NCBI RefSeq assembly: GCF_003688995.1
Contig: NZ_PENI01000004.1
Span: 62,001 to 126,000 of the forward strand
Direction: 5' to 3'
Origin: Streptomyces shenzhenensis
GTDB taxonomy: Bacteria; Actinomycetota; Actinomycetes; Streptomycetales; Streptomycetaceae
DNA: 64,000 bases
The position numbers and the translations under genes were made by a program. The notes under the pieces are model-generated. The model did no database searches, was not told where the DNA came from, and saw only the letters and a program-made list of their open reading frames with translations. Positions 46,493 to 56,588 of this stretch are shown one piece after another (position 1 is the first letter of the stretch; each line of letters begins with the position of its first letter).

Positions 46493-48796
46493 TCAGCTCA
46501 CGTCCGACGGGTCCAGCCGGTAGACCGTCGACGAGGTCGCCGCGTTGTCGGCCGAGCCGGACGACGACTCGGACGCGGAATCCGAAGAGGACTTCGACGA
46601 CGAACCCGAGTCCGACGACGTATCCGACGACTCCGACGACGCGGTCTTGCTGTACGCGCTCTCCGGCACCGCCGTACCGTGTTTCCGCACCCAGGCCGTG
46701 ACCTCGGAGCTGACGCCGCTGTCCCCGCCGGGGCCGCCGCCCAGGCCACCGCCGCCGAGCTGGATGTAGTGCAACTCGCCCTTCTTCACCAGCTCCTTGA
46801 GCCTCGCGAGCGTCATCGCCCGGTCCGTGCCTGACCAGCCCCACATAGAGATGACCGGCCGGCCGCTGCTCACGATGAGCTGCGCCGCACTCTGCGAACC
46901 GGACACCGCGAGCAGCCAGGTGGCGCCGTCCTGGTGCTTCTTCAGGTACGCGATCAGCTCGCTGTCGGCACCGCCGCCCATGCCGCCTGTGCCGGGCATG
47001 CCGCCGAAGCCGCCCGCGCGCCCGGTGCCGCCCTCGCCGGAGGCGTTGCCGGCCGGGCCGTCGCCCTGCTGACCGCTGCCGGGCAGCTCACCGTCGCCGG
47101 GCGTGCCGCTGGGCGCTTCACCACCGCCGGGCGACGCGCCGCCGGGTGCGCCACCGCCCGGGAAGCCCGCGCCCGCCTCCGCGTTCGCGCCGCCCTGCCC
47201 GGGCATCTCGCCGTTGCCCGAACCCCCGCCGCCAGGACCCCCGTTCGCGCCGAAGCCGCCCCCGCCGCCGAAGCCGCCGCCCGTGGTGGGGCCCGCCGTC
47301 GGGTTCGTACCGCCCATGCCGCCGCCCGAGCCCGAGGGCACCGACCAGGCGTACGCCGCCGGGCCCGCCACCGCCGCGACCACCGCCGCGGTCACGGAGG
47401 CCGCCAGCAGCCGCAGCCGCCTGCCGTCGCGGAAGACCAGCAGGCCCACGACCGCCGCCGCCATGACCACGCCGACCGTGGGCCACAGCCAGGTGTGCCA
47501 GCCCGCCGCCCGGCGCAGCAGCACGATCGCCCAGATCCCGGTCACCGCGAGGGCCACGGGCAGCACCCACGCCCAGCGCTTGTCGGCGCGGAACGCCCGC
47601 AGCAGCATCGTCCCGCCGCCCCCGCACAGCGCCGCGATGCCGGGCGCGAGCGCGGTCGTGTAGTACGGGTGCATGGTGCCCTCGGCCATGCTGAAGGTCA
47701 GGAAGTGCAGCGCGGTCCAGCCGCCCCACAGCACCAGCGCGGCGCGGGTGAGGTCGGTGCGCGGGGAGCGCCCGCACAGCAGCAGACCGGCGACCAGGGC
47801 GACCGCGGCGAAGGGCAGCAGCCAGGAGATCTGGCCGCCGAGGATGTCGTTGAACATCCGGCCGAGCCCGGCGGCGCCGGAGAAGCCGCCCCCACCGCCC
47901 CCTCCGTCGCCGCCCATGTTGCCGTCGCCGCCGAAGATCCGGCCGAGGCCGTTGTAGCCCATGATCAGGTTCCAGGCGGTGCCGTCCGTGGAACCGCCGA
48001 TGTACGGCCGCTCCGACGCGGGGACGAGAGAGACCGCCGCCGCCCACCAGAAGCTGGCGACGGCCAGCACCACGGCCGCGAGCAGCAGATTGACGATCCG
48101 CTTCACGAGCGGCGGCCGGGCCGCGTACAGATAGACCGCGAAGACGGCGGGCAGCGCGATATAGCCCTGGAGCATCTTCGTGTTGAACGCGAGGCCGAAG
48201 CAGGCCGCCGAGCCCAGCAGCGGCAGCAGCCGGCCGGCCGCGACCGCGCGCAGCGCCAGCGCCGCCCCGCCGACCATCAGCAGGACCAGCAGGGTGTCGG
48301 GGTTGTTGTCGCGGTTGATGGCCACGGTGATCGGGGTCAGCGCCAGGACCAGCGCGGCGACCGCGGCGGCCCCGTGGCCCCACACCCGCTTCACGGACGA
48401 GTGCAGGATCCAGATCGTCGCCAGCGCGGCCACGACCATCGGCGCCATCATCTGCCAGGTGCCGTAGCCGAGGACGCGGCAGGACAGGCCCATGACCATG
48501 AGGGCGAGCGGTGGTTTGTCGACGGTGAGGAAGTTGCCCGCGTCCAACGAGCCGAAGAACCAGGCCTTCCAGCTCTGGGTGCCGCTGAGCACCGCCGCGC
48601 TGTAGAAGCTGTTGAGACCGGAGCCGGAGAGGTTCCAGGAGTAGAGCACCGCCGCCAGGATCATGATCGCGGCCAGCGCGGGGAGCGACCAGCGGGGCGC
48701 CGCGGTCCGGGGCGCCGCATGGCGGGTGGGCGGCGTCTCCGGGGGTGCGGTCGAGTGGGGGGCCGGGTGGGGGACTGGATCGGTGGCTGAGGTCAC
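46493..48796 (-). CDS. GT39-family (PMT/ArnT-like) membrane glycosyltransferase
   Basis: 767 aa. After a Pro/Thr/His-rich N-terminus, about 11-13 membrane segments span residues 35-470. The first extracytoplasmic loop carries the PMT/ArnT-type acidic motif in LDAGNFLTVDKPPLALMVMG, and later VAINRDNNPDTLLVLLM. A very Gly/Pro/Ser-rich insertion (about 480-600, GGGGFGGGGGFGANGG type) precedes a compact extracytoplasmic domain (LIAYLKKHQDGATWLLAVSG; MTLARLKELVKKGELHYIQL) and a long Ser/Asp tail. Such YkcB-like proteins transfer polyprenyl-phosphate sugars to surface acceptors. I choose GTG 48796 (MTSATDPVP); longer starts are open but cross a likely promoter. Confidence 0.88.
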   Translation of the reverse strand: MTSATDPVPHPAPHSTAPPETPPTRHAAPRTAAPRWSLPALAAIMILAAVLYSWNLSGSGLNSFYSAAVLSGTQSWKAWFFGSLDAGNFLTVDKPPLALMVMGLSCRVLGYGTWQMMAPMVVAALATIWILHSSVKRVWGHGAAAVAALVLALTPITVAINRDNNPDTLLVLLMVGGAALALRAVAAGRLLPLLGSAACFGLAFNTKMLQGYIALPAVFAVYLYAARPPLVKRIVNLLLAAVVLAVASFWWAAAVSLVPASERPYIGGSTDGTAWNLIMGYNGLGRIFGGDGNMGGDGGGGGGGFSGAAGLGRMFNDILGGQISWLLPFAAVALVAGLLLCGRSPRTDLTRAALVLWGGWTALHFLTFSMAEGTMHPYYTTALAPGIAALCGGGGTMLLRAFRADKRWAWVLPVALAVTGIWAIVLLRRAAGWHTWLWPTVGVVMAAAVVGLLVFRDGRRLRLLAASVTAAVVAAVAGPAAYAWSVPSGSGGGMGGTNPTAGPTTGGGFGGGGGFGANGGPGGGGSGNGEMPGQGGANAEAGAGFPGGGAPGGASPGGGEAPSGTPGDGELPGSGQQGDGPAGNASGEGGTGRAGGFGGMPGTGGMGGGADSELIAYLKKHQDGATWLLAVSGSQSAAQLIVSSGRPVISMWGWSGTDRAMTLARLKELVKKGELHYIQLGGGGLGGGPGGDSGVSSEVTAWVRKHGTAVPESAYSKTASSESSDTSSDSGSSSKSSSDSASESSSGSADNAATSSTVYRLDPSDVS

Positions 48797-48907
48797 CGGC
48801 GCATCGTGCCCGGCCGGGGTGGGTGGCCGCTGTGCCGCGCCTTGCCGCTTCCTGTGAACACGCCGGGACGTACAACCTTTCGTTCGTACTTGTGAGTCAA
48901 CAGGTAC

Positions 48908-49768
48908 ATGACTCATCGGATATCCAGACGAACCGCGGTACTGGCGGCGGGCGTCGGTGCCGCGGCGCTCGTGCCGGGTCTCGTCGTCGCCGCGCCGGCC
49001 GCCGCCGCCACCGCGCCGGCGGTCAGCTGCACGTCCGCCAGGGCGGGCCTCGCCGGCAAGTTGCAGAAGGACATCACGGCCGCCCTCGCGGGCCGCAAGG
49101 GCACCGTCGCCGTCGGCCTCTACGACCGGACCTCCACGACGACCTGCACCCTGCGGGCCTCCACCGCGTACGACTCGGCCAGCGTCGTCAAGGTCACCGT
49201 CCTCGCCACGCTGCTGTGGGACGCGAAGAAGCACAACCGCTATCTGACCGACCGTGAGGCCACGCTCACCAAGGCCATGATCACCAAGTCGGACAACGAC
49301 GCGACCAGCAAGCTGTGGAAGCAGCTGGGCCTGACGAAGATCAAGGGCTTCCTGGCCGCCGCGAAGATGACGCAGACCAAGCCGGGCGCGAACGGCCACT
49401 GGGGCCTGACCCAGATCACCGTGGCCGACGAGCAGAAGCTGCTCAAGCTCGTCACCGCCAAGAACGCCGTGCTCAGCGACAACTCCCGCGCCTACGTCCG
49501 CAAGCTGATGGGCCAGGTCGTCCCCGCGCAGCGCTGGGGCACCCCGTACGGCGCGCCCTCCGGTGTCTCCGTGCACGTCAAGAACGGCTGGCTGCAGCGC
49601 TCCACGCACGGCTGGCGGGTGCACAGCGTCGGCACGTTCGACGGCCGTGGGCACGACTACATGATCACCGTGCTGACCCACGGCAACAGCACGATGAACT
49701 ACGGCATCAGCACCGTCCAGGGCGTGGCCAAGGCCATCCACAAGGACCTCGCCGCGGCCGGAAGCTGA
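48908..49768 (+). CDS. Secreted serine hydrolase of the class A beta-lactamase fold
   Basis: 286 aa. Twin-arginine-like signal (ISRRTAVLAAGVGAAALVPG) with cleavage after about residue 34. The active-site motifs are S92-x-x-K95 in SASVVKVTV, S128-D129-N130 in ITKSDNDATSK and KNG in VHVKNGWLQRS. This is the layout of class A beta-lactamases and related D-Ala-D-Ala-modifying hydrolases. The Glu166-type omega loop of true lactamases is not obvious, so a peptidoglycan- or protein-directed role is as likely as antibiotic hydrolysis. It is divergent from the GT39 gene across 111 bp and is followed 53 bp later by a phytase-like gene. Confidence 0.88.
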   Translation: MTHRISRRTAVLAAGVGAAALVPGLVVAAPAAAATAPAVSCTSARAGLAGKLQKDITAALAGRKGTVAVGLYDRTSTTTCTLRASTAYDSASVVKVTVLATLLWDAKKHNRYLTDREATLTKAMITKSDNDATSKLWKQLGLTKIKGFLAAAKMTQTKPGANGHWGLTQITVADEQKLLKLVTAKNAVLSDNSRAYVRKLMGQVVPAQRWGTPYGAPSGVSVHVKNGWLQRSTHGWRVHSVGTFDGRGHDYMITVLTHGNSTMNYGISTVQGVAKAIHKDLAAAGS

Positions 49769-49821
49769 GCCTTCACTGCGCGGACCCCACGGCGTCACCG
49801 ACCTGCCCTACGGTGACGCCC

Positions 49822-50847
49822 ATGCGCATGAGAACCGCACTCGCCACCTTCACCGCCGCACTGGCCGCGGCCACCTGCCTCACCGCCGCGGGCACCGCAG
49901 GGGCGGCCTCCGCGACGGGCAACGCCTGCTCGCCCGCCGTCTCCGTCGACCGCTTCTCGGACGCGCTGGACAAGACGACGTACGAGGGCTCCTTCGTCGG
50001 CAACTTCTCCGCGCTCGCCGTGGACCGCGACGGCTCGCTCGCCGCCCTCTCCGACCGCTCCGAGCTCTTCCGGCTGAACGCGCGGACTCTCCAGCCGACG
50101 TCGGTCCTCCCGCTCGCCGACGAGAAGGGCGCCCAGCTGGACTCCGAGGGCCTGGTCATCGACCGCGACGGGACCCGGCTGATCAGCTCCGAGACCGAGC
50201 CGTCCGTACGCCGCTACTCCCGCGACGGCCGGATCCTCGACCGGCTGCCGGTCCCGTCCTCGCTGCTGGTCGCCCCTGCGGGGCGCGCCACGAACAACCA
50301 GACCTTCGAGGGCCTGACCCTGCTGCCCGGCGGGCGCACGCTGCTGGCCGCCATGGAGGGCGCGCTCTCCGGCGACGCCGCCGACACCGTCCGCTTCCAG
50401 ACCTGGCAGCGGACGAAGGGCGACCACTTCCGGCTCTCCGCGCAGTACGCCTACCGCGCCGACAAGGGGCTCGGCGTGCCCGAGGTCCAGGCGACCCCCG
50501 ACGGCCGGCTGCTGGTCCTGGAGCGCGGCTACACCACCGGCGTCGGCAACACCGTCCGCCTCTACCTCGCCGACCCGCGGCGCGCCACCGACACCAGCGG
50601 CGTCGAGAACCTGACCGGCCGGCCGGGCGTGCGGCTGATCAAGAAGACCCTGCTGGCGGACCTCGTCGACTGCCCGTCCCTGGGCGCCACCGCCAAGCAG
50701 CCCCAGCCCAACCCGCTCCTCGACAACATCGAGGGCATGGTCATCACGGGCCGCGACCGGGGCCGCCTGAAGGTCGTCCTGGTCAGCGACGACAACCAGA
50801 ACACAGCCCAGACGACCCGCTTCTACCACCTGCGCGTACGCATCTGA
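49822..50847 (+). CDS. Secreted phytase-like/esterase-like protein
   Basis: 341 aa. A signal peptide (MRMRTALATFTAALAAATCL; cleavage near residue 28-30) precedes a beta-propeller-like domain of the phytase-like family (PF13449 type): FVGNFSALAVDRDGSLAALS, KGAQLDSEGLVIDRDGTRLI, FEGLTLLPGGRTLLAAMEGA and the C-terminal DNIEGMVITGRDRGRLKVVL with DDNQNT. Members are often named esterase-like activity of phytase; real substrates are unknown. The protein is whole and secreted. The long repeat-rich gap begins right after it. Confidence 0.87.
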   Translation: MRMRTALATFTAALAAATCLTAAGTAGAASATGNACSPAVSVDRFSDALDKTTYEGSFVGNFSALAVDRDGSLAALSDRSELFRLNARTLQPTSVLPLADEKGAQLDSEGLVIDRDGTRLISSETEPSVRRYSRDGRILDRLPVPSSLLVAPAGRATNNQTFEGLTLLPGGRTLLAAMEGALSGDAADTVRFQTWQRTKGDHFRLSAQYAYRADKGLGVPEVQATPDGRLLVLERGYTTGVGNTVRLYLADPRRATDTSGVENLTGRPGVRLIKKTLLADLVDCPSLGATAKQPQPNPLLDNIEGMVITGRDRGRLKVVLVSDDNQNTAQTTRFYHLRVRI

Positions 50848-50937
50848 CCGACGGGCCGCGTGCACGGTGAGCTCCGCTCACTCGACCGACCCTGCCCGCG
50901 GCGCGGCGACCCGCTCGCGCGGCGGGCGCGCAGGGTG

Positions 50938-52085
50938 GTGAGCTGCATCACCGTGCCCGGCCCACCTGGTCCGGCTGGCTCCGTCGACCGGTTCGGGGCC
51001 CGTGGTGCGGCTGATCCCTCCCACCGGTTCGGTGCGTGCGCGGCCGCCGGGTGGTCCTGTGGTGTGGTGAGCTGTTTGCGCGGGGTGCGGTGGGGCCCCT
51101 CATCCGGTGCGCTCGCCGGGTGCGGCTGATCCCGTCCACCGGTCCGGCCCGTGCGGTGTGGGTGGCCTCGCCTATCGGCCGCGGTCGCGCGGGTGGTGAG
51201 CTGCATCATCGTGCCCGGCCCGCCTGGTCCGGCTGGCTCCGTCGACCGGTTCGGTGCGTGCGCGGCCGCCGGGTGGGGTGGTGAGCTGCTTGCGCGGGGT
51301 GCGGTGGGGCCCTGTCGTGCTCGGCCTGCGTGATTGGGCTAGTTCGGTGCGGTTGCCTTGCCAGCTGGGCCCGCTCTCCGGCTCGGGGCCCGCGGCGCGG
51401 CTGGTCCCGTCCGCCGGCTCGGTGCCCGTGGACGCGGCCGGCTCCGCCCGCCGGGTGGGGTCCCGTGGTGTGGTGACCCGCTCGTGCGGTGTGGCTGGCC
51501 TCGTCTATCGGCTGTGATCGCGGGGGCGGTGAGCTGCATTACCGTGCCCGGCCCGCGTGATTGGCTCCGCCGTTCGGTGCGGTTGCCTGGTCCGGCTGGC
51601 TCCGTCGACCGGTTCGGGGCCCGTGGCGTGGTTGATCCCTCCCGCCGGTTCGGTGGGTGCGCGGCCGCCGGGTGGGGTCCTGTGGTGTGGTGACCCGCTC
51701 ATGCGGGGTGCGGTGGGCGCCCCTCATCCGGCGCGGTCGCCGGGTGCGGCTGATCTCGTCCACTGGTCCGGCTCGTGCGGTGTGGCTGGCCTCGTCTATC
51801 GGCCGCGGTCGCGGGGGCGGTGAGCTGCATCACCGCGCCCGGCCCGCCTGGTTCGGCTGGCTCCGTCGACCGGTTCGGTGCGTGCGCGGCCGCCGGGTGG
51901 GGTGGTGAGCCGCTTGCGCGGGGTGCGGTGGGCCCCATCGTTCCCGGTCTGCGTGATTGGTTCCGCTCGTCCGGTGCGGTTGCCTGGTCGGCTGGGCCAG
52001 TTCTCCGGCTCGGTGCCCGTGGACGCGGTCGGCTCCGCCCGCGGGGTGGTGACCCGCTCGCTCGGCGGGGCTGGCCTCGCCTATC
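50938..52085. repeat. Degenerate long-unit tandem repeat array
   Basis: A roughly 1.15-kb array of diverged units of about 260-330 bp. The block beginning GTGAGCTGCAT and continuing into CGTGCCCGGCCCGCCTGG occurs at 50938, 51196, 51529 and 51820. Each is followed within 70 bp by CTCCGTCGACCGGTTCGG, then by GCGCGGCCGCCGGGTGG, a second GTGAGCTGCTTGCGC-type block in some copies, and a closing CTGGCCTCGTCTATCGGC-type block (about 51160, 51495, 51785, 52075). Both strands are open by composition, but no reading frame shows a protein-like pattern. The last copy runs into the IS30 relic. Confidence 0.85.
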
Positions 52086-52088
52086 GGC

Positions 52089-52330
52089 TGTGTTGGCGCG
52101 AGGCCGACCGCATCCACATCGCCGAGCGGCTGCGGGAGAACGCCTCCCTCCGGCAGATAGCCGCCGAGCTGAACCGCAGCCCGTCCACGATCGTTGCGCG
52201 GGGACGCCTCCCGCTGGGCTTATCGGCCGCACGCCGACCAACGCCGCCCGCGCCCAAGCCCGGCAAGATCGGACAGAACCCTGGCAGTGAGCCACCGACG
52301 AGTGCCCCACCGCCGGGATTCGACCTACTA
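52089..52330 (+). mobile_element. Relic of an IS30-family transposase
   Basis: The plus-strand translation holds the IS30 helix-turn-helix: ADRIHIAERLRENASLRQIA then AELNRSPSTI at about 52110-52195. After two compensating frameshifts (WAYRPHADQRR in another frame) it returns with PKPGKIGQNP near 52255-52285, matching the spacing of intact IS30 transposases. The catalytic DDE domain is missing. No terminal inverted repeats were found. It is an old, decayed insertion at the end of the repeat array. Confidence 0.8.
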
Positions 52331-52558
52331 GACCGGCACCGGCATCCGGGAGCGCGCGGAGCTGCCCGGCGTGGGCCCGGCAGCGGACCCGGGGGGGGCG
52401 AAGCCAGGAGTTCGTCTCATCGACATCGGCCGCTCCCCCGACCGGCCGGGCGCCCCGGGAACCCGCCGAGCCCAGAACCGGCCCGAGCCCGGAATTCGGC
52501 CGAACTTGGCAAACTGGCCGAATCCACTACGTAACCCGATCGATCCCAGACCCGGCTG

Positions 52559-52666
52559 AACCCGACAGTCCGGCCGAACCCGGCAGTCCGGCCGGACCCG
52601 GCAATGCGGTCAAGCCCAGTAGTCCGGCCGGACCCAGCAATCCGGCCGAACCCAGTAGCCCGGTCC
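52559..52666. repeat. Six 18-bp tandem repeats
   Basis: Six consecutive 18-base units (consensus RRCCCRGYARTCCGGCCG) at 52559, 52577, 52595, 52613, 52631 and 52649 lie 153 bp upstream of the ABC exporter start. Units 1, 2, 4 and 5 keep the TCCGGCCG core exactly; units 3 and 6 are diverged. Confidence 0.9.
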
Positions 52667-52818
52667 CCGTGAACTGGGGCTCCCGCAAGCGGTCGGCGGA
52701 CGAAGCGGTACCTCCGGATCGGGCCAACCCGGCGGAGTGGTTTGTTGCGGGGGGATGAAATTCGGGGGCTCGGGTGTTGGTGGGTTGCGGATGGTCGGGA
52801 CGAGTGGGAGGCGGCTGC

Positions 52819-55800
52819 GTGACACCGCAACGGGGATGGGCAAGACGGCTGGCCGGATACGCCTGGCGCTATCCCAAGGACGTCGTCCTCGCGCTCGGCT
52901 CCTCCCTCGCGGGCATGGCCGTCATGGCGCTGGTCCCGCTGGTCACCAAGGTGATCATCGACGATGTGATCGGCGGCCACAGCCGCGCCATGGCCCCCTG
53001 GGCGGCCACCCTGATCGGCGCCGCCCTGCTGGTCTACGTCTTCACCTACATCCGCCGCTACTACGGCGGCCGGCTCGCCCTCGACGTCCAGCACGACCTG
53101 CGCACCGAGATGTACGAGACGATCACCCGTCTCGACGGCCGCCGTCAGGACGAGCTGTCCACCGGCCAGGTGGTCGGCCGCGCCACCAGCGACCTCCAGC
53201 TGATCCAGGGCCTGCTCTTCATGCTCCCGATGACCATCGGGAACGTCCTGCTGTTCCTGATCTCCCTGGCCGTCATGGCCTGGCTGTCGCTGCCGCTGAC
53301 CCTGATCGCCCTCGCCGTCGCCCCCGCCCTCGGCTGGATCGCCAGGCGCAGCCGTTCCCGGCTGCACCCCGCCACCTGGTACGCGCAGGCCCAGGCCGCC
53401 GCCGTCGCGGGCGTGGTCGACGGCGCCGTCACCGGCGTACGCGTGGTGAAGGGCTTCGGGCAGGAGGAGCAGGAGACCGGCAAGCTGCGCGACGTCGGCC
53501 GCCGGCTGTTCGCAGGCCGGCTGCGCACCATCCGGTTGAACAGCAGGTTCACGCCCGCCCTCCAGGCCGTCCCGGCGCTCGGCCAGGTCGCCATGCTGGC
53601 CCTCGGCGGCTGGCTCGCGGTACGCGGCCACATCACCCTCGGCACCTTCGTCGCCTTCTCCACCTACCTCGCCCAGCTGGTCGGCCCGGTCCGCATGCTC
53701 GCCATGGTCCTCACCGTCGGCCAGCAGGCCCGCGCCGGCACCGAACGCGTCCTGGAGCTGATCGACACCGAGCCGAGCCTGCGCGAGGGCACCAAGACCC
53801 TGCCCGCCGACGCCCCCGCGACCGTCGAGTTCGACGACGTCTCCTTCGGGTACGAGCCGCGGCACCCGGTCCTGCGGGGGCTGAGCTTCGAGATCCGGCC
53901 GGGCGAGACCCTGGCCGTGGTCGGCTCCTCCGGCTCCGGCAAGTCGACGGTCTCCCTGCTGCTGCCGCGTTTCTACGACGTCACCCACGGCGCCGTCCTG
54001 ATCGGCGGCCACGACGTGCGCGAGCTGACCTCCGACTCCCTGCGGGCCGCGATCGGCCTGGTCCCCGAGGACTCCTTCCTCTTCTCCGACAGCGTGCGCG
54101 CCAACATCGCCTACGGCCGCCCGGACGCGACCTTCGAGGAGATCGAGCAGGCCGCCCGTGCCGCCCAGGCGGACCGCTTCATCGCCGAGCTGCCCGAGGG
54201 CTACGACACCAAGGTCGGCGAGCACGGCCTCACCCTCTCCGGCGGCCAGCGCCAGCGCCTCGCCCTGGCCCGCGCCCTGCTCACCGACCCGCGGCTGCTG
54301 GTACTCGACGACGCCACCTCCGCCGTGGACGCCCGCGTCGAGCACGAGATCCACGAGGCGCTGAAGCAGGTCATGGCGGGCCGGACCACCCTGCTCATCG
54401 CCCACCGCCGCTCCACCCTCGGCCTCGCCGACCGGATCGCCGTCCTCGACGCCGGCCGGCTCGCCGACATCGGCACCCACGACGAGCTCCAGGAGCGGTC
54501 CGCCCTCTACCGCCGCCTCCTCACCGACCCCGACGAACTCGGCGGCGTCTCCCCGGGACACGCCCCGCCCGCCGCACCGCGCGAGGACACCTCGGTACGC
54601 GACGAGCTGGACGCCGAGTTCGACGCCGAGCGCGGTGTGACCCCGCGCCTGTGGAGCGGCGACCGCGAACCGAAGGACACCGCCCTCGCGGGCACCCCGG
54701 CCACCCCCGAACTGCTCGCCCAGGTCGAGGCGCTGCCCCCGGCGACCGACACCCCCGACATCGACGAGGCGCGGGCCGTCCGGCCGGAACAGTCGTACGG
54801 CCTGCGGCGCCTGCTGCGCGGCTTCGGCCGCCCGCTGCTCGTCAGCCTGCTGCTCGTCGCCGTCGACGCGGGCATGGGCCTGCTGCTGCCGGTCCTGATC
54901 CGGCACGGCATCGACCAGGGCGTCAGCCGGATGGCGCTGGGCGCCGTCTGGGCGGCCTCGCTGCTCGCCCTGGCCGCCGTCTTCGTGCAGTGGGCGGCGC
55001 AGATAGGTGAGACCCGGATGACCGGGCGCACCGGCGAACGCGTCCTGTACTCCCTGCGTCTGAAGATCTTCGCCCAGCTCCAGCGGCTCGGACTCGACTA
55101 CTACGAGCGGGAGCTGACCGGCCGGATCATGACCCGGATGACCACGGACGTGGACGCGCTGTCCACGTTCCTGCAGACCGGCCTGGTCACCGCGTTCGTC
55201 TCGGTCGTCACCTTCTTCGGCATCATGGTCGTCCTGCTGGTGATCGACCTACAGCTCGCGCTGGTCGTGTTCGCCACCCTGCCGCCGCTGATCGTCGCCA
55301 CCGTCTTCTTCCGCCGGGCCAGCGTGAAGGCGTACGAACTGGCCCGCGAGCGGGTGTCGGTGGTCAACGCCGACCTCCAGGAGTCAGTGTCCGGGCTGCG
55401 TATCGTGCAGGCCTTCCGGCGGGAGCGGGACGGCGCGCGCCGGTTCGCCGAGCGCAGCGACAGCTACCGCGGTGCCCGCATCCGCGGCCAGTGGCTGATC
55501 TCCGTCTACTTCCCCTTCGTCCAGCTGCTGGCCTCGGCCGCCGCCGCGGCCGTACTGGTCGCGGGCGCGAGCCGGATCGAGGCGGCCACCCTGACCACCG
55601 GCGCCCTGGTCGCCTACCTGCTCTACATCGACCTGTTCTTCGCCCCCGTGCAGCAGCTCTCCCAGGTCTTCGACGGCTACCAGCAGGCCTCCGTCTCCCT
55701 CGGCCGCATCCAGGAGCTGCTGCGCGAGCCGACGTCCACCGAGTCCGCCGCGGCGCCGCTCGACGTGCTCTCCCTGCGCGGCGACATCGCCTTCGAGGAC

Positions 55801-56556
55801 GTGCACTTCGCGTACCGCGGCGACGGGTCGGACGCGCCGGGCGAGGCGGCCCTCACCGGGATAGAGCTGCGGATACCGGCCGGGCAGACCGTGGCCTTCG
55901 TCGGTGAGACCGGGGCCGGCAAGTCCACCCTGGTCAAGCTGGTGGCCCGGTTCTACGACCCCACCGCGGGCCGGGTCACGGTCGACGGCACCGACCTGCG
56001 CGACCTCGACCTCACCTCGTACCGCCACCGCCTGGGCGTCGTCCCGCAGGAGGCGTACCTCTTCCAGGGGACCGTCCGCGACGCCATCGCCTACGGCCGC
56101 CCCGACGCCACCGACGCCGAGGTGGAGGCCGCGGCCCGGGCGGTCGGCGCGCACGAGATGATCGCCCGGCTCGGCGGCGGCTATCTGCACGAGGTCGCCG
56201 AGCGCGGCCGTAACCTCTCGGCGGGCCAGCGGCAGCTGATCGCGCTCGCCCGCGCGGAGCTGGTCGACCCCGATGTGCTGCTGCTCGACGAGGCGACGGC
56301 GTCCCTCGACCTGGCCACCGAGGCCCAGGTCAACCAGGCCACCGACCGGCTCGCGGGCCGCCGCACCACGCTTGTCGTCGCCCACCGGCTGACCACCGCC
56401 GCGCGCGCCGACCGGGTCGTCGTGATGGACCACGGGCGGGTCGCCGAGGACGGCACCCACGAGGAGCTGCTGGCGCGCGGCGGACGGTACGCCGGGCTGT
56501 GGCGGACCTTCGTCGGCCGGTCCGAGCCGGAGGAACCGGTCGGCGTCTCCGGCTGA
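52819..56556 (+). CDS. Fused heterodimer-type ABC exporter
   Basis: 1245 aa: two complete TMD-NBD halves in one chain. Half 1 (about 1-590): six membrane segments, then Walker A with K375 (GSSGSGKST), signature LSGGQ 473-477 and Walker B ending D497-D498 ([11 protein letters not shown]). Half 2 (about 640-1240): six membrane segments, Walker A with K1035 (GETGAGKST), signature LSAGQ 1133-1137 and Walker B with catalytic E1158 ([11 protein letters not shown]). The missing catalytic Glu in NBD1 and altered signature in NBD2 belong to the same composite ATP site, so one site is degenerate, as in TM287/288-type exporters. Start GTG 52819 has a GGGAGG ribosome site; no signal peptide. Substrate (drug, peptide or lipid) unknown; single-gene unit. 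Confidence 0.93.
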   Translation: MTPQRGWARRLAGYAWRYPKDVVLALGSSLAGMAVMALVPLVTKVIIDDVIGGHSRAMAPWAATLIGAALLVYVFTYIRRYYGGRLALDVQHDLRTEMYETITRLDGRRQDELSTGQVVGRATSDLQLIQGLLFMLPMTIGNVLLFLISLAVMAWLSLPLTLIALAVAPALGWIARRSRSRLHPATWYAQAQAAAVAGVVDGAVTGVRVVKGFGQEEQETGKLRDVGRRLFAGRLRTIRLNSRFTPALQAVPALGQVAMLALGGWLAVRGHITLGTFVAFSTYLAQLVGPVRMLAMVLTVGQQARAGTERVLELIDTEPSLREGTKTLPADAPATVEFDDVSFGYEPRHPVLRGLSFEIRPGETLAVVGSSGSGKSTVSLLLPRFYDVTHGAVLIGGHDVRELTSDSLRAAIGLVPEDSFLFSDSVRANIAYGRPDATFEEIEQAARAAQADRFIAELPEGYDTKVGEHGLTLSGGQRQRLALARALLTDPRLLVLDDATSAVDARVEHEIHEALKQVMAGRTTLLIAHRRSTLGLADRIAVLDAGRLADIGTHDELQERSALYRRLLTDPDELGGVSPGHAPPAAPREDTSVRDELDAEFDAERGVTPRLWSGDREPKDTALAGTPATPELLAQVEALPPATDTPDIDEARAVRPEQSYGLRRLLRGFGRPLLVSLLLVAVDAGMGLLLPVLIRHGIDQGVSRMALGAVWAASLLALAAVFVQWAAQIGETRMTGRTGERVLYSLRLKIFAQLQRLGLDYYERELTGRIMTRMTTDVDALSTFLQTGLVTAFVSVVTFFGIMVVLLVIDLQLALVVFATLPPLIVATVFFRRASVKAYELARERVSVVNADLQESVSGLRIVQAFRRERDGARRFAERSDSYRGARIRGQWLISVYFPFVQLLASAAAAAVLVAGASRIEAATLTTGALVAYLLYIDLFFAPVQQLSQVFDGYQQASVSLGRIQELLREPTSTESAAAPLDVLSLRGDIAFEDVHFAYRGDGSDAPGEAALTGIELRIPAGQTVAFVGETGAGKSTLVKLVARFYDPTAGRVTVDGTDLRDLDLTSYRHRLGVVPQEAYLFQGTVRDAIAYGRPDATDAEVEAAARAVGAHEMIARLGGGYLHEVAERGRNLSAGQRQLIALARAELVDPDVLLLDEATASLDLATEAQVNQATDRLAGRRTTLVVAHRLTTAARADRVVVMDHGRVAEDGTHEELLARGGRYAGLWRTFVGRSEPEEPVGVSG

Positions 56557-56588
56557 CGGCGCATCGGCCGGAGCGCCGTTGCCCCACG

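Noticed and set aside
50938..52085. CRISPR array
   Set aside because: Repeat units are long, diverged and without regular unique spacers; no cas genes nearby.
52527..52727. Collagen-like GLLGPAG repeat on the minus strand
   Set aside because: Caused by translating the 18-bp DNA repeat; no signal peptide or ribosome site, and it ends within the repeat region.
52417..54906. Minus-strand frame across the ABC exporter and 18-bp repeats
   Set aside because: Antisense to clear TMD/NBD coding sequence, and no protein family recognised.
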